Shown: positions 1-9,396, counted from the stretch's first letter. The stretch: DNA of 64,000 nucleotides from Sulfitobacter sp. DSM 110093 (GCF_022788715.1 NZ_CP085167.1:803001-867000), one strand, 5' to 3'. The notes: generated by a model from the sequence alone, not told the origin. Program-made: numbers and translations.

Positions 1-32
1 ATGATCGACTGGATGTCGGTACGTTTCGGCAT
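1..32 (-). CDS. carB: Carbamoyl-phosphate synthase large subunit, N-terminal fragment
   Basis: Only the first ten codons lie in the window; the gene runs off the left edge on the minus strand. The reverse complement from position 32 reads MPKRTDIQSI, the usual N-terminus of CarB, which makes carbamoyl phosphate from glutamine-derived ammonia, bicarbonate and ATP for arginine and pyrimidine synthesis. The start is the ATG at 30-32, and upstream is about 150 bases of leader with no gene. The identification rests on this short match, so it is strong but not certain. Confidence 0.82.
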   Translation of the reverse strand, partial: MPKRTDIQSI

Positions 33-186
33 GGCGGCCCCCTGTGCTTGCAAATTGTCCTGCCTTATAGGCAAGGCGGCTGCGGCTGCAAGGGGGGAAT
101 GGCCCTGACGGCCTGAGAAATAAGGGTCGCGCTGTGGCTTCAACCGCTAAGGGTAGCGTTTTAGTGCTTCTAGGGGGCTGATTGGA

Positions 187-972
187 TCAGCTTGGCAGGG
201 CGGAACGTTCGGTATCAAGGAAAATGCGCAGTGTCGCCTCGAACTCGCGGGGTTTTTCGGCGTGGAGCCAATGGCCCGCGCCGGGAATTTTGGCAAAGCG
301 TGCTTGCGGGAACAGCGCCTTGATCGGCTCACGGTGTTCGGTGCGCACGTAATCTGACGCGCCGCCCGATAGAAAAAGTGTAGAGCCGTCAAACTGACCG
401 CTGACATCTTCGGGCCAGCCGATAATCTTGGGCATCTCTGCCTCTAGCGTATCAAGGTTCAGCCGCCAGCGTTTGCCCGGCACGTCGAGCGATTGGGTGA
501 AAAAGCTCTGCAACGCGCGTTCAACCCCGGCGTCAGCCAGTTGCGCCTCGGCGTCCGAACGGCGCTCGACCGTGCTGAGTTCCACGCCGCGCATGGCGTC
601 GATGAACATCTGTTGTGTGTGGCCATAGGTGACGGGGGCGATATCTGCGATGATCACACGGCGCAGCAATTCGGGGCGGGTGAGTGCCAGCATCATCACC
701 GCCTTGCCGCCCATAGAGTGGCCGCAAATGTCCACCGGACCGCCAAGATGGGTGATCACCTCGGCCAGATCCTGCGCCATCTCGGGATAGCTATGGGTGT
801 CGTGATGTGGGCTGCTGCCGTGGTTGCGCATGTCCACCGTCACCACGCGGCGGCTGTCCGCGAGGCGTTTGGCGATGACACCCCAGTTGCGGCCAGAGCC
901 GTATAGTCCATGAACGATGAACAGGGTCGGGCGGTCGGCGGCGGCTTCGCCATATTCGGTGTAATTCAACAT
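187..972 (-). CDS. Alpha/beta hydrolase
   Basis: This 261-residue protein has an alpha/beta-hydrolase layout: an HG oxyanion region near residues 21-22 (FIVHGLYGSG), the nucleophile elbow GHSMGG near residue 86, and a late GAGHWLHAEKP segment carrying the catalytic His. Length and motifs resemble the YbfF group of small esterases/thioesterases, but the substrate cannot be told from sequence. It is divergent from the gene at 1026, with a 53-base gap holding both promoters. The start is the ATG at 970-972. Confidence 0.85.
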   Translation of the reverse strand: MLNYTEYGEAAADRPTLFIVHGLYGSGRNWGVIAKRLADSRRVVTVDMRNHGSSPHHDTHSYPEMAQDLAEVITHLGGPVDICGHSMGGKAVMMLALTRPELLRRVIIADIAPVTYGHTQQMFIDAMRGVELSTVERRSDAEAQLADAGVERALQSFFTQSLDVPGKRWRLNLDTLEAEMPKIIGWPEDVSGQFDGSTLFLSGGASDYVRTEHREPIKALFPQARFAKIPGAGHWLHAEKPREFEATLRIFLDTERSALPS

Positions 973-1025
973 GCGGTCAAATTACGGGCATTGCAGGCCG
1001 GGGACCAGAGCGATTAGATGCGCCC

Positions 1026-1400
1026 ATGATTGACCGCCAAGATTTCGACACCCGCGCCGAGGCGCTGCGCCCCTTGTTCGAGGATAGGCTGCGCATCAAA
1101 GCCCGCGATCTGCGTGAGGCTTTTCACCGTGCCGGGCCGGAACTGCCGCGCGGCATTCGTGGCGATGGCGTGTTGTTGGGCAAGACCGAACATCTGGTCG
1201 CCAATCCCCATATCGCCCGTCAATTGGAGGATGCCCCTGTTTCGGCGGCATTCAATCGGGTTACGGCCCATTTGAAAAAGATCGATCCTAAAGCCCGGCG
1301 GCGCGGGATTATCTTGGATCGCTTGGCAGGGATCGCCTTCAACATTCTCGTGGTCATCGTGGGTTTTGTGATCTGGCTTTGGTGGCGCGGCTACGTTTAA
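1026..1400 (+). CDS. Small single-pass membrane protein of unknown function
   Basis: A 124-residue protein. Residues 1-100 are soluble, charged and probably helical; one hydrophobic segment lies at about 102-121, followed by WRGYV. This fits a C-terminal membrane anchor. I do not recognise a named family, though similar short proteins are common in Rhodobacteraceae. It converges with the cupin gene that ends at 1420, 19 bases away. Other reading frames here are shorter or lack a sensible start, so this frame is preferred. Confidence 0.7.
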   Translation: MIDRQDFDTRAEALRPLFEDRLRIKARDLREAFHRAGPELPRGIRGDGVLLGKTEHLVANPHIARQLEDAPVSAAFNRVTAHLKKIDPKARRRGIILDRLAGIAFNILVVIVGFVIWLWWRGYV

Positions 1401-1419
1401 GCCGCCGCGCCATTAAGGC

Positions 1420-1818
1420 TTAGGACGGATCGTAGTCTTCGTCCGTCACTTTTTCCATCCATTCGACGGCTTCGCCAACCTGCGCTTCTTGCATTGCAAT
1501 GTGGGTCATGGCGCTGTCAGGCGCGGCTCCGTGCCAGTGCTTTTCACCCGCACCGAACCAAACGACATCGCCTTTGTTAAGCGTCTGCATCGGGCTGCCT
1601 TCGGTCTGGGCGCGGCCTGTGCCTTCGGTGACGACCAGCGTCTGGCCCAGTGGGTGCACATGCCATGCGGTGCGCGCGCCGGGTTGGAAGGTGACAGTCG
1701 CGGCACGCAGGCGTGCAGGAGCGGGGGCCGAGATCAGCGGGGCCATCTCGACCTCTCCGGTGAAGTAATCTTCGGGGCCGGGTTCAGAGGGGCGGCTGCC
1801 TTTAGGGTGAATAATCAT
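1420..1818 (-). CDS. Cupin-domain protein
   Basis: The product has 132 residues from the ATG at 1816-1818, which follows a clear AAGGAG site; a longer reading from 1887 has no such site. It is a single small beta-barrel cupin: the first motif is AWHVHPLGQT with two metal-type histidines and the second is near GEKHWHGA. Such proteins are often called quercetin-dioxygenase-like or carboxymuconolactone-decarboxylase-associated cupins, but no substrate can be assigned. It ends 19 bases from the convergent membrane-protein gene. Confidence 0.85.
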   Translation of the reverse strand: MIIHPKGSRPSEPGPEDYFTGEVEMAPLISAPAPARLRAATVTFQPGARTAWHVHPLGQTLVVTEGTGRAQTEGSPMQTLNKGDVVWFGAGEKHWHGAAPDSAMTHIAMQEAQVGEAVEWMEKVTDEDYDPS

Positions 1819-1986
1819 GCGGTTCTCCTTTGCAGAAGAATGTGGCGCGGGGAGGGGGGAGCGGCAAGGGGAAGCATGACAGTTCATCAGAGGGCAGCGC
1901 CGGACTGCGGGTGGGCACCAGCACGGGAGTTGATACCACTTAATTTCTCAAGTTTGATGTGAGGGTGATTTGGTGCGTTTCGTCGC

Positions 1987-2018
1987 AAAAGCGCCCGCCC
2001 ATGGGCCGGTCGGGCGCT
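1987..2018 (-). terminator. Possible second minus-strand terminator after glyA
   Basis: An 8-base stem (AGCGCCCG at 1990-1997 with CGGGCGCT at 2011-2018) is followed on the minus strand by TTTT. It lies about 50 bases beyond the main glyA terminator and could be a backup, or the end of a small transcript. No coding frame explains it. Confidence 0.4.
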
Positions 2019-2063
2019 GCCCGGCGGCGCGGGGCGCCTTGTTTCCGGGCAAAGACATTCCAT

Positions 2064-2093
2064 AAAAAAGGCCCCCGCATTGCTGCGAGGGCC
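2064..2093 (-). terminator. Rho-independent terminator of glyA
   Basis: On the minus strand a GC-rich stem (GGCCC-TGCG pairing with CGCA-GGGCC, one bulge on each side) is followed by TTTTTT. It begins just after the glyA stop codon. Confidence 0.85.
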
Positions 2094-2100
2094 GAATTGC

Positions 2101-3378
2101 TTACAGGTTCGGATACATGGGGAAACGCTGGCACAGCGCTTCGACCTCGGCTTTCACCTTGGCCTCGACCTCGGCATTGCCATCCGCACCATTGGCCGCA
2201 AGCCCATCGACCACTTCGATGATCCAATCCGCGATCTGTCGGAATTCGGCTTCGCCAAAGCCACGTGTGGTCCCAGCAGGGGAGCCCAAACGGATGCCCG
2301 AAGTCACCATCGGCTTTTCCGGATCAAACGGCACGCCGTTCTTGTTGCAGGTGATATGCGCCCGGCCCAGAGCCTTCTCGGTGTCGTTGCCTTTGACACC
2401 CTTAGGGCGCAGATCAACCAGCACCACATGGGTGTCGGTGCCGTGGGTCACTGTATCTAGCCCACCTTTGATCAACTGATCCGAAAGCGCCTGCGCGTTG
2501 GCGATGACCTGCTTGGCATAGTCTTTGAAGCCGGGCTCCAGCGCTTCGCCAAAGGCCACGGCCTTGGCCGCGATCACATGCATCAGGGGGCCGCCCTGAA
2601 TGCCGGGGAAAATGGCGGAGTTGATCTTTTTCGAGATCGCTTCGTCATTGGTGAGGATCATGCCGCCGCGCGGGCCGCGCAGGGTTTTGTGTGTCGTGGT
2701 GGTAGCCACATGCGCATGCGGGAAGGGGGAGGGGTGCTCACCCGCCGCCACGAGGCCCGCGAAATGCGCCATGTCGACCAACAGATAGGCCCCTACGCCG
2801 TCGGCAATCTCACGCATCTTGGCAAAGTCGATCTGGCGCGGGATGGCGGAGCCGCCGGCGATGATCATCTTGGGTTTATGCTCAGCCGCCAGTTCGGCGA
2901 CTTGATCATAGTCCAGCAGGTTGTCCTGCTTGCGCACACCGTATTGCACAGCGTTGAACCACTTGCCGGATTGGTTCGGCTTGGCCCCGTGGGTCAGGTG
3001 ACCCCCGGCATCAAGGCTCATGCCCAGAATGGTATCGCCGGGTTGCAACAGCGCGGTAAAGACACCTTGGTTCGCTTGGCTGCCCGAATTCGGCTGCACG
3101 TTCGCGAATTGGCAGTCGAACAGCTTGCAAGCACGCTCAATCGCGAGGTTCTCGGCCACGTCGACATGCTCGCATCCGCCATAATACCGACGGCCCGGAT
3201 AGCCTTCGGCGTATTTGTTGGTCATGATGCTGCCCTGCGCCTCAAGCACCGCAGCAGAGACGATATTCTCGCTGGCGATCAATTCGATCTCGTCGCGCTG
3301 GCGGCCCAGTTCGGCATCAATCGCAGCGGCAAGCGCCGGATCGGAATCAGCAAGAGATTTGGTGAAGAAATCGGACAT
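2101..3378 (-). CDS. glyA: Serine hydroxymethyltransferase
   Basis: This 425-residue cytosolic PLP enzyme interconverts serine and glycine while loading one-carbon units onto tetrahydrofolate. The PLP lysine is K231 in the signature [14 protein letters not shown], and the N-terminal [13 protein letters not shown] and YPGRRYYGG segments are also typical. Length is normal for a bacterial GlyA. The start ATG follows a GAGGATCC region. The gene is divergent from nadK with about 180 bases between them, in which I saw no riboswitch. It has its own terminator, so it is probably monocistronic. Confidence 0.97.
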   Translation of the reverse strand: MSDFFTKSLADSDPALAAAIDAELGRQRDEIELIASENIVSAAVLEAQGSIMTNKYAEGYPGRRYYGGCEHVDVAENLAIERACKLFDCQFANVQPNSGSQANQGVFTALLQPGDTILGMSLDAGGHLTHGAKPNQSGKWFNAVQYGVRKQDNLLDYDQVAELAAEHKPKMIIAGGSAIPRQIDFAKMREIADGVGAYLLVDMAHFAGLVAAGEHPSPFPHAHVATTTTHKTLRGPRGGMILTNDEAISKKINSAIFPGIQGGPLMHVIAAKAVAFGEALEPGFKDYAKQVIANAQALSDQLIKGGLDTVTHGTDTHVVLVDLRPKGVKGNDTEKALGRAHITCNKNGVPFDPEKPMVTSGIRLGSPAGTTRGFGEAEFRQIADWIIEVVDGLAANGADGNAEVEAKVKAEVEALCQRFPMYPNL

Positions 3379-3560
3379 CAGGGGATCCTCATTGGGGCTG
3401 GTTTCGCGTGTTGCCTATCGGAAACGCGGCCTAAGGTGAAGGCTGTAAACCGACCATGTGCAAGATATGTGCGTCACCACTGGTGGCGTACGGAATAATG
3501 TGATTGTTTTGGCCCCAAACGCCGATGATCGGAAACTTTGCCCCGAGTGAGCTTGCTGAC

Positions 3561-4322
3561 ATGTCCCTAAAGATCGCCTTTGTGGCCAGCCGCGCCACCG
3601 TGGCCCAGACAGCGCGTGCCGCCCTGATCGGCCGATACGGCGATGTGTCGATGCGTCAGGCCGATGTGATTGTGGCTTTGGGGGGGGATGGGTTCATGTT
3701 GCATACGTTGCACAGCACCCAAGAACTCGACGCGCCAGTTTATGGGATGAACCGCGGCACCATCGGCTTTTTGATGAACGCCTACCGCGAAGGGGACCTG
3801 CAGGCCCGACTTGCCGCTGCCGAAGAGGCGGTGATTAACCCTTTGGTCATGCGGGCCACGCATATTGACGGCACCATCTCTACCGCGCTTGCGATCAACG
3901 AGGTATCATTGCTACGCGCTGGGCCGCAGGCGGCCAAGTTGCGGATCACGATAGATGGGCGGCAGCGGATGGAAGAGCTTGTCTGCGACGGCGCGCTGGT
4001 GGCCACGCCTGCGGGTTCTACTGCTTATAACTATTCCGCACATGGGCCGATCTTGCCGATTGGGTCGGATGTGCTGGCCCTGACCCCCATCGCCGCTTTC
4101 CGCCCGCGCCGTTGGCGGGGGGCATTGTTGCCCAAACGCGCGACGGTGCGTTTCGATGTGCAAGAAGCTGAAAAACGCCCCGTTATGGCGGATGCCGACG
4201 GACAGTCACACCGTGATGTAACGACGGTCGAAGTGGCGTCTGACCCAGAGATTACCCACCGCATATTGTTCGATCCCGGTCACGGATTGGAAGAGCGGTT
4301 GATCTCGGAACAGTTCAACTAA
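3561..4322 (+). CDS. nadK: NAD kinase
   Basis: A 253-residue enzyme that phosphorylates NAD to NADP with ATP. The hallmark GGDG motif is at residues 41-44, followed by FMLHTLH; later come [12 protein letters not shown], the NEVSL segment and [15 protein letters not shown], all conserved in the family. The frame is open from 3504, but [10 protein letters not shown] at 3561 matches the usual N-terminus, so this start is chosen. It is the short bacterial form without an N-terminal extension. Its neighbours are glyA (divergent) and the CsbD gene downstream. Confidence 0.95.
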   Translation: MSLKIAFVASRATVAQTARAALIGRYGDVSMRQADVIVALGGDGFMLHTLHSTQELDAPVYGMNRGTIGFLMNAYREGDLQARLAAAEEAVINPLVMRATHIDGTISTALAINEVSLLRAGPQAAKLRITIDGRQRMEELVCDGALVATPAGSTAYNYSAHGPILPIGSDVLALTPIAAFRPRRWRGALLPKRATVRFDVQEAEKRPVMADADGQSHRDVTTVEVASDPEITHRILFDPGHGLEERLISEQFN

Positions 4323-4381
4323 ACATCGCTCAGCCTCCTGCTCTAGGGTATGGCACCTTTCCGCTGCACAGATAATCCTTA

Positions 4382-4406
4382 GGAACTCAGGCTTCGCGTT
4401 AGCGTT
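4382..4406 (+). promoter_or_regulatory. EcfG-type general-stress promoter match
   Basis: GGAAC, exactly 16 bases, then CGTT: a full match to the alphaproteobacterial EcfG consensus GGAAC-N16/17-CGTT. It lies 58 bases before the CsbD start codon, and CsbD proteins are classical stress proteins. The match is seen directly; use by an EcfG-like sigma factor is inferred. Confidence 0.6.
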
Positions 4407-4463
4407 GTACCCACAAGAGCGGGACAATCCCGCATCTTCACAGCCTATGAAAGGAGACCTGCA

Positions 4464-4661
4464 ATGAATTGGGACCGTATCGAAGGCAATTGGAAACAGA
4501 TGACCGGCGCCGTGAAGTCGCAATGGGGCGATCTGACCGACGATGAAATCGCCGAAGCCCGCGGCAACCGCGAGCAGTTGGTGGGCAAGATCCAAGAACG
4601 TTATGGTGTGGCCAAGGATGAGGCAGAGCGACAAGTCGATGACTTCGCTGCAAAGCACTGA
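4464..4661 (+). CDS. CsbD family stress protein
   Basis: A 65-residue hydrophilic protein that matches CsbD across its whole length: MNWDRIEGNWKQMTGAVKSQWG at the N-terminus, then DDEIAEARGNREQLVGKIQERYG and a C-terminal EAERQVDDF segment. CsbD proteins accumulate in general stress, but their molecular job is unknown. A strong GAAAGGAG ribosome site precedes the ATG, an EcfG-type promoter match lies upstream and a perfect terminator follows, so the gene is an independent stress unit. Confidence 0.93.
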   Translation: MNWDRIEGNWKQMTGAVKSQWGDLTDDEIAEARGNREQLVGKIQERYGVAKDEAERQVDDFAAKH

Positions 4662-4680
4662 ATTCTTGAAGATGAATTGG

Positions 4681-4709
4681 AAAAGGCGACCCCGTGGGGT
4701 CGCCTTTTT
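4681..4709 (+). terminator. Terminator of the CsbD gene
   Basis: A perfect 9-base stem GGCGACCCC / GGGGTCGCC with a 2-base loop, followed by TTTTT. The run of A before the stem could let it also serve the minus strand, but nothing minus-strand ends on that side. Confidence 0.93.
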
Positions 4710-4731
4710 GCGTTTGAAATGCGCTACGGCC

Positions 4732-5973
4732 TCATGCTTCGTGCCACGCGCGATCACCTTTGCCGTCTTTCACACGGGTCGGTAGGCCGATGTCATCAAG
4801 CAGGCCGAACAGCGGCTTGGGGTCCAGTTCTTCGACATTGACCATGGTGCCGCCGTCATAGGTACCATCGGCGATCAGCATCGCAAAGGCCACGGGCGGC
4901 ACACCTGCGGTGTAGGAAATGCCTTGGCTGCCGACCTCGTTATAGGCGTCCTTGTGATCGGCGACATTGTAGACAAAAACCTCAACCTCTTCGCCGTTCT
5001 TCACACCCTTCACCAGATCACCGATGCAGGTCTTACCGGTGTAGTTCGGCGCAAGGCTCGACGGGTCGGGGAGTACGGCCTTCACCACTTTCAGCGGCAC
5101 GACCTCAAGCCCTTCGGCGGTGGTCACGGGCTGTTCGGACAGCAAGCCGAGGTTTTGCAGAACGGTGAAGACATTGATGTAGTGATCGCCAAAGCCCATC
5201 CAGAAGCGCACGTCGGCATGGGGGTAGTTCGCGGCCAGCGAATGCACCTCATCATGGCCCGACATATAGGCTTTTTGTTTGCCGACCACGGGCAGATCCC
5301 ATTCGCGGCCCACTTCGAACATCTTGTTCTCTTTCCACGCGCCTTCCTGCCAGCTGTAGACCGTGCCGGTGAACTCGCGAAAGTTGATCTCAGGGTCGAA
5401 GTTGGTCGAGAAATACTTGCCGTGGTTGCCCGCGTTGATGTCGACGATGTCGATGGATTTGACCTCGTCCATGAACTCATCAACCGCGAAACGGGCGAAG
5501 GCGTTGACCATGCCCGGATCGAACCCGGCCCCGAGAATCGCGGTCACGCCTGCTTCGGCGCAGGCTTCGCGGCGCTTCCATTCGTAGTTGCCGTACCACG
5601 GCGGGGTCTCGCAGATCTTGGTCGGGTCTTCGTGGATCGCGGTGTCGATATAGGCGGCGCCGGTTTCGATGCAGGCCTGCAGCACGGTCATGTTCACGAA
5701 GGGGGAGCCCACGTTAATCACGATCTGGCAACCGGTTTCCTTGATCAGGGCGGCGACAGCGTTGGTGTCCATACCGTCGACGTCGTGCGCCTTGAATACG
5801 CCGTCCTGTTTCATCGCGCTTTTCTCATGCACGCTGGCGATGATCGCCTCGCATTTGGAAACCGTGCGACTGGCGATATGAAGCTCACCCAAACGATCAT
5901 TATTCTGGGCGCATTTATGCGCCACAACCTGTGCGACGCCGCCCGCGCCGATGATAAGAACATTGCGTTTCAT
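4732..5973 (-). CDS. Carboxynorspermidine synthase (saccharopine dehydrogenase family)
   Basis: A 413-residue enzyme that reductively condenses aspartate semialdehyde with a diamine (putrescine or diaminopropane) to carboxyspermidine or carboxynorspermidine using NADPH. The N-terminus MKRNVLIIGAGGVAQVVAHKC is a Rossmann nucleotide site, and the long saccharopine-dehydrogenase-like domain matches this group. The ATG at 5971-5973 is chosen over an earlier one because it starts directly at the Rossmann strand. It lies 19 bases after nspC on the minus strand, so the two form an operon for S-adenosylmethionine-independent spermidine synthesis. Confidence 0.92.
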   Translation of the reverse strand: MKRNVLIIGAGGVAQVVAHKCAQNNDRLGELHIASRTVSKCEAIIASVHEKSAMKQDGVFKAHDVDGMDTNAVAALIKETGCQIVINVGSPFVNMTVLQACIETGAAYIDTAIHEDPTKICETPPWYGNYEWKRREACAEAGVTAILGAGFDPGMVNAFARFAVDEFMDEVKSIDIVDINAGNHGKYFSTNFDPEINFREFTGTVYSWQEGAWKENKMFEVGREWDLPVVGKQKAYMSGHDEVHSLAANYPHADVRFWMGFGDHYINVFTVLQNLGLLSEQPVTTAEGLEVVPLKVVKAVLPDPSSLAPNYTGKTCIGDLVKGVKNGEEVEVFVYNVADHKDAYNEVGSQGISYTAGVPPVAFAMLIADGTYDGGTMVNVEELDPKPLFGLLDDIGLPTRVKDGKGDRAWHEA

Positions 5974-5992
5974 AGTGTTGACCTCTTTCTTG

Positions 5993-7087
5993 TCACGACA
6001 GGGCGGCGGCGAAATCGTCATAGTCGAAATCGCGCACCATTCGGGTGGTTCCGTCCAACTCGCGCACTGCGATGCCGGGCATTTTGACGCCATTGAACCA
6101 GTTTTTCTTGACCATCGTGTAACCGGCAGCGTCTTGGAACGAGAGGCGGTCGCCCGCCTTCAGCGGCGCGTCAAAACGGAACTCGCCAAAGATATCGCCC
6201 GCAAGGCAGGACTTGCCGCAGATCATCCATTCGTGGTCGCCGGTGTCGGGCGCGATCTCGGCCGGTTCGCGGTAGATCAACAGGTCAAGCATATGCGCCT
6301 CGATCGAGCTGTCGACGATGGCGAGGTTCTTGCCGTTGTGCATCGTGTCGAGCACGGTGACTTCCAGCGTCGCCGCCCCGGTAATCGCGGCCTCACCCGG
6401 CTCAAGGTAGACCTGCACGCCAAAGGCTTCGGCGAAGGATTTCAGCCGCAGCGCCAGATCATCAAGCGGATAGTCTGCGCCGGTGAAATGGATGCCGCCG
6501 CCAAGGCTGATCCAGTCCATTTTGTGCAGCACTTCGTCAAAGCGGTCTTCGATCAAGGTGAGCATCTCGTCGAAACGCTCGAAACTGTCGTTCTCGCAAT
6601 TGTTGTGAAACATCAGCCCGGTGATCCGGTCTGCGACCGCGTCAATCGCCGCCGGGTCGTGTTCACCCAAACGGCTAAAGGGCCGCGCGGGGTCGGCCAG
6701 ATCGAAGTCGGAGGTCGAGACGCCGGGGTTCACCCGCAGCCCCCGGATATGCCCGCGCGACTGCGTGTCGAATTTATCGAGCTGGCCGATGGAGTTAAAG
6801 ATGATCTTATCGGCGTGGCCCAGCACCTCGTCGATCTCATGATCGGCATAGGCGACGGAATAGGCATGCGTCTCACCGGGGAATTTCTCGGAGCCCAGCC
6901 GCACCTCGTAAAGCGAGGAGGAGGTCGAGCCGTCCATATACTCCGACATAAAGTCGAACACCGACCAAGTGGCGAAACACTTGAGCGCCAGCAGGCATCG
7001 TGCGCCTGAAAGCGCGCGCAGGCGGGCGATCTTCTCCATATTGTCGCGGAGATTGGCCTTGTCGATCAGGTAATAGGGTGTCTGCAC
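5993..7087 (-). CDS. nspC: Carboxynorspermidine decarboxylase
   Basis: A 364-residue PLP enzyme of the alanine-racemase/ornithine-decarboxylase fold that decarboxylates carboxy(nor)spermidine, the last step of the alternative spermidine route. The PLP lysine is K36 in LLALKCFATWSVF; HNNCENDSFERF carries the conserved C-E pair. The frame is open to 7213, but the GTG at 7085-7087 behind an AGAAAGG site gives the family-typical start (M)QTPYYLID, so I use it. It is the first gene of the pair with the synthase. Confidence 0.92.
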   Translation of the reverse strand: MQTPYYLIDKANLRDNMEKIARLRALSGARCLLALKCFATWSVFDFMSEYMDGSTSSSLYEVRLGSEKFPGETHAYSVAYADHEIDEVLGHADKIIFNSIGQLDKFDTQSRGHIRGLRVNPGVSTSDFDLADPARPFSRLGEHDPAAIDAVADRITGLMFHNNCENDSFERFDEMLTLIEDRFDEVLHKMDWISLGGGIHFTGADYPLDDLALRLKSFAEAFGVQVYLEPGEAAITGAATLEVTVLDTMHNGKNLAIVDSSIEAHMLDLLIYREPAEIAPDTGDHEWMICGKSCLAGDIFGEFRFDAPLKAGDRLSFQDAAGYTMVKKNWFNGVKMPGIAVRELDGTTRMVRDFDYDDFAAALS

Positions 7088-7222
7088 GTCGAAAACCTTT
7101 CTGCGCGGCCGAAGGGCAAGCTCCGGGAGGGAAAAGACCCACTGAATGTGCTGTCGTGGTTGGCCCCGCTGAGGGGCATTTCCGGTGGCGCTTCGCATAT
7201 TTCGCGCAAGCAACGCAATTGT

Positions 7223-7255
7223 AAAAAAACGCGCGGGCTGGACGGCGCGCGCGTT
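7223..7255 (-). terminator. Terminator of prpE
   Basis: On the minus strand AACGCGCG pairs with CGCGCGTT and is followed by seven T. It lies about 60 bases past the prpE stop and separates that gene from nspC. Confidence 0.8.
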
Positions 7256-7314
7256 TCCTTGGGTCTGAGTTTAGCGCCAGACCTGCAAAGGTCCACCGCC
7301 ATAGGTCTGATTGG

Positions 7315-9207
7315 TTAGCTCTGCGGGTAGCCGATGCCTCTCAGTGCTTCGCGAATCTCGTCCAAGATTGCCGGATCGTCGATGGTTGCGGGCGGTTTGA
7401 AATCTTCTCCATCCGCTATTTTCACAACCGTTGCCCGCAGGATCTTGCCCGAGCGTGTTTTAGGCAGCCGATCCACCACGACCGCCTGCTTGAACGCCGC
7501 CACAGGGCCAATCTGCTCGCGCATACGGGCCACGCATTCCGCGACGATCTCATCATGCGAGCGGTCGACGCCTTTGGTGAGGCACAAAAGGCCCACAGGG
7601 CTTTGCCCTTTAAGCTCATCGCTCACCCCAACAACGGCGCATTCGGCCACATCGGGGTGGCCCGCCAAAACCTCTTCCATCGCCCCGGTCGACAGGCGGT
7701 GGCCCGCGACGTTGATTACGTCATCGGTGCGCGCCATGATCCAGACATAGCCGTCTTCATCAATCCGGCCCGCATCGCCTGTCTCATAATAGCCGGGGAA
7801 GGTGGTGAGGTAAGATTTGCGAAAGCGGTCTTCGGCGTTCCACAGGCCGGGCAGGGTGCCGGGAGGCAGGGGGAGCTTGATGGCAATCGCGCCCAACTCT
7901 CCGGCAGGGAGCGGTTCGCCCCGCTCATCAAGGATTTGCACGTCATAGCCCGGCATCGGCACGGTGGGAGAGCCGACCTTGACCGGCAGCGTTTCAAGCC
8001 CTGCGGGGTTGCCAACGATGGTAAAGCCGGTTTCGGTCTGCCACCAGTGATCGTAGACCGGCTTGCCCAGCTTTTCTTGCGCCCATTCGACGGTATCCGG
8101 ATCGGCCCGTTCCCCCGCGAGGTAAAGCGCGCGAAGGCTCGACAGATCGTATTTCTTGATCTCTTCGCCCTTGGGGTCTTCGCGTTTTACGGCGCGGATT
8201 GCGGTGGGGGCGGTGAAGAAGCTCGACACCCCATGCTCTTCGATCACCCGCCAGAAGGTACCCGCATCGGGGGTGCCCACGGGCTTGCCCTCGAACACCA
8301 CGGTGGTGTTGCCCGCGATCAGCGGGGCGTAGCAGATATAGCTGTGGCCCACGACCCAGCCCACGTCCGACGCGGCCCAGAACACCTCTCCCGGTTCCAC
8401 GTTATAGATGTTCTTCATCGTCCAGTTCAGCGCCACCAGATGCCCCGCTGTGGGGCGCACCACGCCTTTAGGCGCGCCGGTGGTGCCGGAGGTGTAAAGG
8501 ATATAGGCTGGGTGGTTCCCCTCAACGGGGACGCAGGGCGCGGGACGCACGCCGTCTTGGGCGGCGTACCAGTCGATGTCCCGCTCGGGGTTCAGCTCAC
8601 AGGGTTTCTGGCCGCGTTGCAGGATGATGCAGGTGTCAGGCTTATGCGTGGCCTGTTCGATGGCCCCGTCCAGCAAGGGTTTGTAATCCACCACGCGCGA
8701 CGGTTCGACCCCGCAAGAGGCCGCGATGATCGCCTTGGGTTTGCAATCGTCGATCCGCACTGCCAGCTCGCTTGAGGCAAAGCCGCCAAAGACCACCGAA
8801 TGGATCGCGCCAATCCGCGCGCAGGCCAGCATTGCCTCAACCGCTTCGGGGACCATGGGCATATAGATCACCACGCGGTCGCCTTTTTCTACGCCTTGGG
8901 CCACCAAAGCACCGGCGAGCGACGCGACATGGCCCTGCAATTCGCTATAGGTAAGGGTCGATTTATTGCCGGTGATCGGGCTGTCATAGATGATCGCCAC
9001 GCGCTTGCCGTTGCCCTGCTCCACATGGCGGTCCACGGCGTTGTAGCAGGTGTTTACGCTCGCATCCGCGAACCACTCATAGAGATGCTCGCCCCGGTCA
9101 AACAGCGCGCGCGTCGGCGCGATGTCCCAGTCGATCGCCTCTGCCTGTTCCAGCCAATAGGCTTCCGGATCGGCCTGCCAGCGGTCGTAGGTGTCGCGGT
9201 ATCCCAT
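7315..9207 (-). CDS. prpE: Propionate--CoA ligase
   Basis: A 630-residue AMP-forming acyl-CoA synthetase that activates propionate (and acetate less well) to the CoA ester. Features in order: N-terminal acetyl-CoA-synthetase domain (MGYRDTYDRW), the AMP-binding P-loop YTSGTTGAPKG, HWWQTETG, and the C-terminal SGKILR with the catalytic lysine at about residue 588. Overall it reads as PrpE rather than Acs. The ATG at 9205-9207 follows GGAGGAGG; earlier in-frame codons have no such site. The product feeds propionyl-CoA carboxylase and mutase, which MeaB (53424) supports. Confidence 0.93.
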   Translation of the reverse strand: MGYRDTYDRWQADPEAYWLEQAEAIDWDIAPTRALFDRGEHLYEWFADASVNTCYNAVDRHVEQGNGKRVAIIYDSPITGNKSTLTYSELQGHVASLAGALVAQGVEKGDRVVIYMPMVPEAVEAMLACARIGAIHSVVFGGFASSELAVRIDDCKPKAIIAASCGVEPSRVVDYKPLLDGAIEQATHKPDTCIILQRGQKPCELNPERDIDWYAAQDGVRPAPCVPVEGNHPAYILYTSGTTGAPKGVVRPTAGHLVALNWTMKNIYNVEPGEVFWAASDVGWVVGHSYICYAPLIAGNTTVVFEGKPVGTPDAGTFWRVIEEHGVSSFFTAPTAIRAVKREDPKGEEIKKYDLSSLRALYLAGERADPDTVEWAQEKLGKPVYDHWWQTETGFTIVGNPAGLETLPVKVGSPTVPMPGYDVQILDERGEPLPAGELGAIAIKLPLPPGTLPGLWNAEDRFRKSYLTTFPGYYETGDAGRIDEDGYVWIMARTDDVINVAGHRLSTGAMEEVLAGHPDVAECAVVGVSDELKGQSPVGLLCLTKGVDRSHDEIVAECVARMREQIGPVAAFKQAVVVDRLPKTRSGKILRATVVKIADGEDFKPPATIDDPAILDEIREALRGIGYPQS

Positions 9208-9396
9208 GGTGTTCCTCCTCCTGTTGCGCGGTGCGGCAAACCCGCGGGCCGGGTATAGCTGTACTGACGCGCAAATATTTCCAGCCACTCTGGCCGCTTA
9301 GAAAGAATTCGGCAAGCGTATCGCTATTGTTCCTGTCAGTTAGAGCGCGTCATGCTAGATTGCCCTGAAACCCTATTACCTTTGGAGCCTGCCCAC

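Noticed and set aside
1..108. Plus-strand open frame from the first base
   Set aside because: The minus strand from position 32 encodes the CarB N-terminus, and the plus-strand frame has no ribosome site and no recognisable product.
3379..3560. Riboswitch (glycine, SAM or SAH type) in the glyA leader
   Set aside because: I looked for the conserved core and paired regions and saw only short unrelated stems.
7270..7314. Minus-strand short frame ending LQVWR after prpE
   Set aside because: No start codon with a ribosome site could be found, and the frame overlaps the prpE end.
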